Source of the DNA: Clostridia bacterium
GTDB lineage: Bacteria; Bacillota; Clostridia; Oscillospirales; Ruminococcaceae
Assembly: GCA_003246805.1 (NCBI GenBank)
Contig: QKDG01000091.1
Coordinates: forward strand, 1 to 5,933
Direction: 5' to 3'
Length of the DNA: 5,933 nt
Shown: positions 1 to 5,077 of the stretch, piece after piece
How the letters are laid out: every line of letters starts with the position of its first letter
How positions within the stretch are numbered: the stretch's first letter is position 1
Position numbers and translations under genes: made by a program
Notes under the pieces: generated by a model
The model's database searches: none
What the model saw: only the letters and a program-made list of their open reading frames with translations
Told to the model about the DNA's origin: nothing

Positions 1-39
1 GTATGGCAATATCTTGATAAAAATAAAGGGAGGGAATAA
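1..39 (+). CDS. nifE: C-terminal end of upstream gene, probably NifE (partial)
   Basis: Frame 1 reads VWQYLDKNKGRE and then TAA at 37-39. NifD/NifE-family proteins commonly end shortly after an NPVW-type motif, so this tail fits the last 12 residues of NifE, the partner of NifN in the FeMo-co scaffold. The position supports this, since nifE normally lies directly upstream of nifN or nifN-B. Only 2 bases separate its stop from the TTG start of nifN-B, and the ribosome-binding site of nifN-B lies inside this tail, which suggests translational coupling. The call rests on 12 residues plus context. The other two frames also stop early (frame 3 at 15-17, frame 2 after 58), so the reading frame itself is not proven. 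Confidence 0.55.
   Translation, partial: VWQYLDKNKGRE
28..34 (+). promoter_or_regulatory. Ribosome-binding site of nifN-B, decides the TTG start
   Basis: GGGAGGG lies 7 bases before TTG at 42-44. This is ideal Shine-Dalgarno spacing and supports TTG rather than an internal ATG as the start. The conserved NifN motif NPCKMC begins at residue 11, so the next in-frame ATG (residue 15) would cut into the domain. Confidence 0.8.
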
Positions 40-41
40 AA

Positions 42-2663
42 TTGGGAGCAAATATTGTTAATCTGAATATAAATCCTTGCAAAATGTGCATGCCGATGGG
101 TGCGGCCTCAGCTTTATGTGGAATAAAGGGCTGTATGTCAATTCTGCATGGCTCGCAGGGTTGTGCAACTTATATAAGAAGGCATATGGCAACTCACTAC
201 AACGAGCCTGTTGACATTGCATCATCCTCCCTGACAGAGGAGGGTACGGTTTTTGGCGGGCAGGAAAATCTAAAAAAAGGTATAAACAACCTTATAAAAC
301 TTTATAATCCTGAGATTATAGGGATAGCAACAACCTGCCTTGCAGAAACAATCGGCGAGGATGTTGAGGCAATAGTTAAAAATTTTTATGCTGAAAATCC
401 TGATACTAAGGTTAAAATAATCAACGTATCCTCAGCAGGCTATGGCGGAACACAATACGAGGGCTTTTTTAAGGCTTTGAGGGCAGTTGTTGAGCAGACA
501 CAGCAGGACAGCACACCAACAGGAAAAATAAATATTGTTACCCCAATGATTTCACCTGCTGATACACGCTGGATTAAAGAGTTTCTTGAAGAAATGGGAG
601 TAGATTATATCCTGCTACCCGATTTGTCAGAAAACCTTGACGGTGTTTCACAAGAAAAATATGAGAGATTAAAAAGCGGCGGTACTGATATTGAAGATAT
701 CGCAAAAATGGCAGGCTCAAAAATAACAATAGAGCTTTCTGAGTTTGTCAAGGACGAGGATTCAGTCGCTAAATATTTGTATGACAGCTTTGCTGTTCCG
801 TATATAAGGCTGCCGTTGCCAACGGGAATAAGAGCAATGGATTCTTTTATAGATGCTATCAAGAATAATGGCGGAAGCGTTACTAAAAAAATTGTAAAGG
901 AACGTGGAAGATATCTTGACGCAATGGTTGACAGCCATAAATATTGTGCTGAGGCAAGGGTATCAGTTTTTGGGGAGCCTGATTTTGTACTCGCTGTTAC
1001 GGGATTATGCACAGAAAACGGTGCAGTTCCCGTCGTTGCAACAACAGGCTCGGTATGTAACAGCTTTAAGAAAAAGCTTGAGCCTGAAATCTCAGAGGTT
1101 TCAAAAAGAATGTTTGTTGAAAAAACAGTAATTACAGATGATTGCGATTTTGAGGCAATTGAAGAGTTTAGCAAGGAGCTTGGCGCGAATATAATGATAG
1201 GAAATTCAGACGGACGAAGAATTTCACACAAGCTCGGGATAGACCTTATAAGGTGTGGGTTCCCCATACACGACCATTTAGGTGGGCAAAGGATAAGAAT
1301 GCTCGGGTTTGAAGGGTCACTCAACATTCTTGATGGTATTGCAAACAGTATCCTTGAAAACAAGGAAAAGAATTTTAGAACAAAAATATATGACAGCTTT
1401 TTTAAAGCATCAAAAGAAAAGAAGAATGAAGAAGAGAATATGAAAACAATTGAAGAAAAAACAAAATCCCACCCTTGCTTTAATTGCGGAGCAAACAAAA
1501 ACGCAAGAATTCACCTGCCTGTTGCGCCAAAATGCAATATCCAGTGCAACTATTGTGTAAGAAAATATGATTGCCCTAACGAAAGCCGTCCCGGTGTGAC
1601 CACCGAGGTGCTTTCACCACAAAAAGCATTTGAGAAATATGTTGCAGTAAAAGAAAAAATGCCTAATCTCACTGTTGTAGGTATAGCAGGGCCTGGCGAT
1701 GCTTTGGCAAACTGGGATAAAACAAAGGAAACACTTTCGCTTATAAGAGAATATGACCCTGATGTAACGTTTTGTCTATCAACAAATGGGCTGATGCTTC
1801 CCCTTTATGCACAGGAGCTTATAGACCTTGGCGTATCGCATGTTACTGTAACAATGAATGCGGTTGACACAAAGATAGGGGCAGAAATTTATAACCATGT
1901 AAATTATATGGGAATAAGATTTACGGGTGAGGCAGCTGCGGCGATTCTTCTTGCTAATCAGCTTTCCGGGCTTAAATATTTAGCATCAAGAGGAATAATA
2001 TGCAAGGTAAACTGCGTAGCCTTAAAAGGAATAAACGATGGCCATATCTATGAGGTGACAAAAAAAGTTAAGGAAATCGGTGTGTACATAACAAATATTA
2101 TGCCACATATCCCGGTAGAAGGCTCTTGCTTTGAGGACCTTGACAGGCTGAACAATAAAGAAATCAACGAGCTTAGGGAAAAATGCGAGGTTAACATCAA
2201 GCAGATGCGCCATTGCCGACAATGCCGTGCTGATGCAATAGGAACCCTTGACAATGATTTATCTATCGAATACAGGGGATGCAGCCAAAAATCAGCAGAT
2301 GATGAATTAAGCCTGCCACAGGCAAAGTTTGCTGTTGCAACAAAAAGTGGCATGCTTGTAGATCAGCATTTTGGCCATGCCGATGAATTCTATATTTATG
2401 AGAGCAACGGCAAGGATGCAAAGTTTATTGAAAAACGCACAGTTTCCAAATACTGCACGGGCAGTGAAAACTGTGACGATAAAAAAAGCAAGATAGATAC
2501 TATTTTAAATGCAGTTTCCGACTGCAACGGAGTGCTTGCGTTGAGAATAGGCGAATCACCATCACAAAAGCTAAAAGATAGTGGCATTGAGGTTATAAGC
2601 ACTTATGACAGAATTGAAGATGCAGTAAAAACTGCAGCTTTAAATATAATTAAGAAGGGATGA
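42..2663 (+). CDS. nifN-B: NifN-NifB fusion: FeMo-co scaffold subunit plus radical SAM NifB-co synthase with NifX-like tail
   Basis: This 873-residue cytoplasmic protein carries two steps of FeMo-co assembly. Residues 1 to about 450 are NifN, half of the NifEN scaffold: NPCKMC (11-16), HGSQGC (36-41), VFGGQENL and TTCLAE (97-102) are visible. A charged Lys/Glu linker spans about 455-475. NifB follows: HPC (477-479), radical SAM CNIQCNYC with C498, C502 and C505 binding the SAM [4Fe-4S] cluster, GPGD (550-553), and HCRQCRADAIG with C725 and C728, typical cluster-binding cysteines of NifB. Residues about 761-870, including DQHFGHADEF from 774, form a NifX/NafY-like cofactor-binding domain. NifB fuses two [4Fe-4S] clusters and inserts carbide and sulfur to make NifB-co, which passes to NifEN; the fusion puts producer and acceptor in one chain. 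Such fusions are known from clostridia. TTG is the start. Confidence 0.96.
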   Translation: MGANIVNLNINPCKMCMPMGAASALCGIKGCMSILHGSQGCATYIRRHMATHYNEPVDIASSSLTEEGTVFGGQENLKKGINNLIKLYNPEIIGIATTCLAETIGEDVEAIVKNFYAENPDTKVKIINVSSAGYGGTQYEGFFKALRAVVEQTQQDSTPTGKINIVTPMISPADTRWIKEFLEEMGVDYILLPDLSENLDGVSQEKYERLKSGGTDIEDIAKMAGSKITIELSEFVKDEDSVAKYLYDSFAVPYIRLPLPTGIRAMDSFIDAIKNNGGSVTKKIVKERGRYLDAMVDSHKYCAEARVSVFGEPDFVLAVTGLCTENGAVPVVATTGSVCNSFKKKLEPEISEVSKRMFVEKTVITDDCDFEAIEEFSKELGANIMIGNSDGRRISHKLGIDLIRCGFPIHDHLGGQRIRMLGFEGSLNILDGIANSILENKEKNFRTKIYDSFFKASKEKKNEEENMKTIEEKTKSHPCFNCGANKNARIHLPVAPKCNIQCNYCVRKYDCPNESRPGVTTEVLSPQKAFEKYVAVKEKMPNLTVVGIAGPGDALANWDKTKETLSLIREYDPDVTFCLSTNGLMLPLYAQELIDLGVSHVTVTMNAVDTKIGAEIYNHVNYMGIRFTGEAAAAILLANQLSGLKYLASRGIICKVNCVALKGINDGHIYEVTKKVKEIGVYITNIMPHIPVEGSCFEDLDRLNNKEINELREKCEVNIKQMRHCRQCRADAIGTLDNDLSIEYRGCSQKSADDELSLPQAKFAVATKSGMLVDQHFGHADEFYIYESNGKDAKFIEKRTVSKYCTGSENCDDKKSKIDTILNAVSDCNGVLALRIGESPSQKLKDSGIEVISTYDRIEDAVKTAALNIIKKG

Positions 2664-2668
2664 TTTAA

Positions 2669-2977
2669 ATGGTTCAGCCAAAATATCACATTTTTGTTTG
2701 CACAAGCTGCCGTATTAACGGTGTTCAAAAGGGCTTTTGTTTTCAAAAAGGGAGCGTTAACCTTGTTCAGAAGTTTATGGAGGAAATTGAAGACAGAGAG
2801 CTGACCTCAGACTGTATGGTAACAAATACGGGCTGCTTTGGAATCTGTGAAAAAGGGCCTGTTGCAGTGGTATATCCTGAGGGGATATGGTATGGCAACT
2901 TATCTGATGAAGCAGTTGAGGAAATTTGTGAAAAGCATCTTGAAGGTGGTACTCCGGTAGAAAAGTATAGGATATAG
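2669..2977 (+). CDS. Thioredoxin-like [2Fe-2S] ferredoxin, nif-associated
   Basis: This 102-residue soluble protein has the cysteine pattern of the thioredoxin-fold [2Fe-2S] ferredoxins: C11, C14 and C24 near the N-terminus and C56, C60 in TGCFGIC. In the C. pasteurianum protein, as I recall it, residues 11, 24, 56 and 60 bind the cluster and 14 is a spare cysteine; all five occur here at the same numbers, and the length and the YPEGIWYGN segment also match. C49 is an additional cysteine. The C. pasteurianum protein is reported to bind the nitrogenase MoFe protein specifically, although its physiological role is unsettled. The gene begins 5 bases after nifN-B, and its ribosome-binding site (AAGGGA, 2655-2660) lies in the end of that gene, so co-translation is likely. 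A role in electron supply or FeMo-co assembly is inferred from context. Confidence 0.93.
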   Translation: MVQPKYHIFVCTSCRINGVQKGFCFQKGSVNLVQKFMEEIEDRELTSDCMVTNTGCFGICEKGPVAVVYPEGIWYGNLSDEAVEEICEKHLEGGTPVEKYRI

Positions 2978-2997
2978 CTTGATTTTGGGGGCGCGGT

Positions 2998-3966
2998 ATG
3001 GTAAGAATAATTGATAGAACATTATCGTGTATTGACAAATATATGCCAGAAAAAGAAAAGGTAAACCGTCTTGCTGGCTTGCTTTCTGATGCCGGCTTGA
3101 ATTATATTGAATGCTCGGAATATATTTATTCGATGCTTGGTGCTTTTGCTAATAAAGAAAAGCTTTTTCTAAGGCTTGATAATATCGAAAACCTGCCGAA
3201 ATACCCTGAAATAAACCGCTTTGTCTGTAAAAATGTAAAATCCGAAAACACAAAAGTGGTGACAGAAATACAGGCAAACGATTTAAGGGAAATCAATCAT
3301 ATTATGCAGTATGGGAATTTTCAGAACGTAAGAATTTGCGGGCTTGATGATATAATGATTCACTCATTTGAAAATTCATTCAAGCAGATTATTACAAAGC
3401 TGCAGGGGCATATTCAGCTATGCCCTGAAAATTCCTATGATTTTGCAACGGCAATAGCTGTTGAATGGATAATATTCGGGCAGACGGATGTTGTTACAGC
3501 TTTTTCAGGCATTGGTAATTTTGCCCCTACCGAAGAAGTTATAATAGCCCTGAGGAGCGAAAAAAGATACAAGCCAAATCAATCATATGCAATGTTCCCT
3601 GAGATTAAAAGGATTTTAGAAGAAATAACAGGAAAAACAATACCCAGCAAAAAACCTGTTATAGGCAGCGAAATTTTCCACGTTGAGGCAGGGATACATA
3701 TTGACGGGATAAATAAATCACCAAAAAATTATGAGCCATTTGAGCCGGAGCTGGTTGGAAACGAAAGAAAATTTGTTCTTGGCAAGCATAGCGGGACAAA
3801 TTTTATAAAAATAAAGCTGAAAGAGCTTGGTATAGAAAGCGACAAGCTATGCGTAAACGAGGTTTTGAATCAGGTGAGAGCAAAATCAATTAATAAAACG
3901 GATAGCCTGACAGACAGCGAACTGATTGAAATAGTTGAATTACTGTTAAGCGCTGAGGTCAGCTGA
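2998..3966 (+). CDS. nifV-omega: NifV-omega: C-terminal (regulatory/lid) subunit of split homocitrate synthase
   Basis: This 322-residue protein matches the C-terminal part of NifV, which condenses acetyl-CoA with 2-oxoglutarate to homocitrate, the organic ligand of FeMo-co. The clearest signature is FHVEAGIHIDGI (227-238), followed by NYEPFEPELVGNERK and VLGKHSG (to 266), then a C-terminal tail with LTDSEL. The first roughly 215 residues look like a worn TIM barrel. IIDRTLSC (4-11) aligns with the DTTLRD start of active enzymes, and CPENSYDFATA (142-152) aligns with HAHNDYGLACA, but the catalytic and metal-binding residues are replaced. It therefore probably acts only as a complex with NifV-alpha encoded next door. 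Typical one-piece NifV proteins have roughly 380 residues. The start ATG has a G-rich ribosome-binding site (GGGGG, 2987-2991) 6 bases upstream; the gap to the ferredoxin gene is 20 bases. Confidence 0.92.
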   Translation: MVRIIDRTLSCIDKYMPEKEKVNRLAGLLSDAGLNYIECSEYIYSMLGAFANKEKLFLRLDNIENLPKYPEINRFVCKNVKSENTKVVTEIQANDLREINHIMQYGNFQNVRICGLDDIMIHSFENSFKQIITKLQGHIQLCPENSYDFATAIAVEWIIFGQTDVVTAFSGIGNFAPTEEVIIALRSEKRYKPNQSYAMFPEIKRILEEITGKTIPSKKPVIGSEIFHVEAGIHIDGINKSPKNYEPFEPELVGNERKFVLGKHSGTNFIKIKLKELGIESDKLCVNEVLNQVRAKSINKTDSLTDSELIEIVELLLSAEVS

Positions 3967-3989
3967 CATCCGGGAAGGGAGGAATGTGA

Positions 3990-4793
3990 ATGAAGCAAAA
4001 GTGCTTTATTGTTGACACAACGCTGAGGGACGGCGAGCAATCCCCAAACATTGCCCTTACTATCGAGCAAAAGGTTATAATAGCACAGCTGATTGAAGAA
4101 GCCGGTGTTTATCAGATAGAAGCAGGTATCCCCGCAATGGGGGACTGTGAGATAACTGCTATCCGCGAAATAATGAAAAACAGAAAAAGCGCAAGAATAG
4201 CTGTGTGGGCACGGCTTAATATTGAAGATATAAAAAAATGCGGAATGTGCGAGCCTGATATCATTCACATCAGCCTTCCGGTATCCTATGCACAAATATA
4301 CAGCAAGCTTAACAAAAACAAGGCGTGGATAATAAAGAACCTCAATACCTGTATCAGGCAGGCACAGTGCTATAATAGTGAAATTACAATTGGATTTGAG
4401 GATGCGTCACGTGCTGATATTTCATTCCTTATTCATTTGTGCAATACTGTCAGAGAGCTTGGGATAAACAGAATCAGGTTCTCAGATACTGTTGGCGTAC
4501 TTATACCTTCAAAATGTTCACAATATATTAACGATATAATTAAAACAACGGGAATAGAAGTTGAATTTCATGCACATAATGATTATGGGCTTGCCTGTGC
4601 AAATAGTGTTGAGGCAGCAAAATCAGGTGCAAAGTATGTTGATACGACTATTTTAGGCATTGGTGAAAGAGCAGGAAATTGTAATATGACAAAACTCATA
4701 CACGCATCTGAGCAGATTATTGATTGGAATGTCAACAAGCTGGCTGCCCAGCTGCTTGAAGAAGGTTTTAAATCTGTTATAAAGAAACTGTAA
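3990..4793 (+). CDS. nifV-alpha: NifV-alpha: catalytic N-terminal subunit of split homocitrate synthase
   Basis: This 267-residue protein is the TIM-barrel catalytic half of homocitrate synthase, in the HMGL-like family with isopropylmalate synthase. Visible motifs are DTTLRDGEQSP (9-19; R13 catalytic, D14 metal ligand), IEAGIPAMG (43-51), FSDTVG (164-169), FHAHNDYG (H194 and H196 metal ligands) and GIGERAGN (223-230; N230 metal ligand). All four expected metal ligands are present. The protein stops soon after the barrel and lacks the C-terminal GIHxDG...GKHSG region, which NifV-omega supplies; neither half is likely to be fully active alone. This split is known from Clostridium pasteurianum. 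A near-perfect ribosome-binding site (AAGGGAGG, 3975-3982) lies 7 bases before ATG, and the gap to nifV-omega is 23 bases, so the pair is presumably co-transcribed. An intrinsic terminator follows 59 bases after the stop. Confidence 0.94.
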   Translation: MKQKCFIVDTTLRDGEQSPNIALTIEQKVIIAQLIEEAGVYQIEAGIPAMGDCEITAIREIMKNRKSARIAVWARLNIEDIKKCGMCEPDIIHISLPVSYAQIYSKLNKNKAWIIKNLNTCIRQAQCYNSEITIGFEDASRADISFLIHLCNTVRELGINRIRFSDTVGVLIPSKCSQYINDIIKTTGIEVEFHAHNDYGLACANSVEAAKSGAKYVDTTILGIGERAGNCNMTKLIHASEQIIDWNVNKLAAQLLEEGFKSVIKKL

Positions 4794-4794
4794 A

Positions 4795-4827
4795 CTGCAT
4801 TATGAACAATGAAGTATCATAATGCAG
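4795..4827 (+). repeat. Perfect 11-bp inverted repeat (hairpin) just after nifV-alpha
   Basis: CTGCATTATGA (4795-4805) is the exact reverse complement of TCATAATGCAG (4817-4827), with an 11-base loop. It starts 2 bases after the nifV-alpha stop. It has no T-run behind it, so it is not a terminator by itself. It may protect the 3' end of the nif mRNA or mark a processing site; the function is unknown. Confidence 0.75.
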
Positions 4828-4847
4828 ATGCATCAATGTCGATGCAT
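4828..4847 (+). repeat. Second short inverted repeat, 7-bp arms
   Basis: ATGCATC (4828-4834) and GATGCAT (4841-4847) are exact reverse complements with a 6-base loop. It abuts the hairpin at 4795-4827, and GATGCATC at 4827-4834 is itself a palindrome. ATGCA occurs in several arms here, so alternative pairings between the two hairpins are possible. No function can be assigned. Confidence 0.55.
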
Positions 4848-4852
4848 ATTGG

Positions 4853-4890
4853 ATTACCCTTGTTTTAATAGCAAGGGTAATTTTTTTATT
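4853..4890 (+). terminator. Intrinsic terminator of the nif operon, after nifV-alpha
   Basis: ATTACCCTTG (4853-4862) pairs perfectly with CAAGGGTAAT (4872-4881) across a 9-base loop, and the pairing continues two steps inward (one G-U, one A-T). A run of seven T (4881-4887) and then ATTT follows directly. This is a textbook rho-independent terminator. It separates the nif genes transcriptionally from modA. Confidence 0.92.
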
Positions 4891-4930
4891 TCTAAAAAGT
4901 CAATGCACCAAATGGTAGAATTTTTCATTA

Positions 4931-4948
4931 ATAAATTATGCAATTTAT
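4931..4948. promoter_or_regulatory. AT-rich inverted repeat upstream of the modA promoter, possible operator
   Basis: ATAAATT (4931-4937) and AATTTAT (4942-4948) are exact reverse complements around the 4-base centre ATGC. The site ends 28 bases before the -35 box. The position would suit a regulator of molybdate uptake, but the sequence does not match the E. coli ModE box that I remember, and AT-rich palindromes arise easily in such DNA. Confidence 0.3.
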
Positions 4949-4976
4949 ACAAAGTCACGTTTTTAAATCCCTGGTA

Positions 4977-5005
4977 TTGACATATGGGTATATTGCTAAT
5001 AGAAT
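4977..5005 (+). promoter_or_regulatory. Sigma-A type promoter for modA
   Basis: A consensus -35 box TTGACA (4977-4982) is followed by a 17-base spacer and the -10 box TAGAAT (5000-5005), 5 of 6 matching the consensus. Transcription would begin near 5012, about 66 bases before the modA ATG. With the terminator at 4853-4890, this indicates that modA is transcribed separately from the nif operon. Confidence 0.8.
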
Positions 5006-5016
5006 ATAAGCAACAC

Positions 5017-5061
5017 AAAGAGGTGCAGTGTATTTTTACTGCGCCTCTTTTGTTTTATTTT
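5017..5061 (+). terminator. Terminator-like hairpin in the modA leader, possible attenuator
   Basis: AAAGAGGTGCAGT (5017-5029) pairs with ACTGCGCCTCTTT (5038-5050): 13 pairs including one G-U, with an 8-base loop. The T-rich stretch TGTTTTATTTT follows (5051-5061). It has the shape of an intrinsic terminator, yet lies only about 5 bases after the predicted transcription start and ends just before the modA ribosome-binding site. It could attenuate modA, stabilise its mRNA 5' end, or end an RNA started further upstream. I see no known riboswitch aptamer, including the molybdenum-cofactor type, and the leader is too short for one if the predicted start is right. Confidence 0.6.
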
Positions 5062-5064
5062 GAA

Positions 5065-5068
5065 AGGA
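5065..5068 (+). promoter_or_regulatory. Ribosome-binding site of modA
   Basis: AGGA (within GAAAGGA, 5062-5068) lies 9 bases before ATG at 5078. This supports ATG 5078 and not the in-frame TTG at 5060, which would overlap this site. Confidence 0.75.
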
Positions 5069-5077
5069 TGGTATTGT

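Noticed and set aside
605..1498. Open frame of 297 codons on the minus strand inside nifN-B
   Set aside because: It is antisense to clearly conserved NifN coding sequence. Its translation is rich in Ser, Phe and Leu without any recognisable domain, as expected for a shadow of AT-rich coding DNA, and nothing suggests a ribosome-binding site of its own.
3870..4295. Open frame of 141 codons on the minus strand across the nifV-omega/nifV-alpha junction
   Set aside because: It overlaps two well-supported genes in antisense and shows no recognisable domain.
2998..4793. nifV pair as a one-piece gene broken by a frameshift or sequencing error
   Set aside because: The half with C-terminal motifs lies upstream of the half with N-terminal motifs, each has its own ribosome-binding site, and omega carries its own degenerate barrel. 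An error cannot create this arrangement.
4984..4996. Sigma-54 (-24/-12) promoter ending in TTGC at 4993-4996
   Set aside because: The required GG doublet is absent at the correct distance upstream, while a near-consensus sigma-A promoter covers the same place.
4904..5027. TGCACC (4904-4909) complementary to GGTGCA (5022-5027) as an antiterminator pairing
   Set aside because: The match is only 6 bases and does not extend, so chance is likely. It would also need a transcript starting upstream of 4904, before the well-supported promoter.
5060..5077. In-frame TTG at 5060 as the modA start
   Set aside because: It would add MKGWYC before a normal MKKF lipoprotein signal peptide and would overlap the Shine-Dalgarno site that serves ATG 5078.
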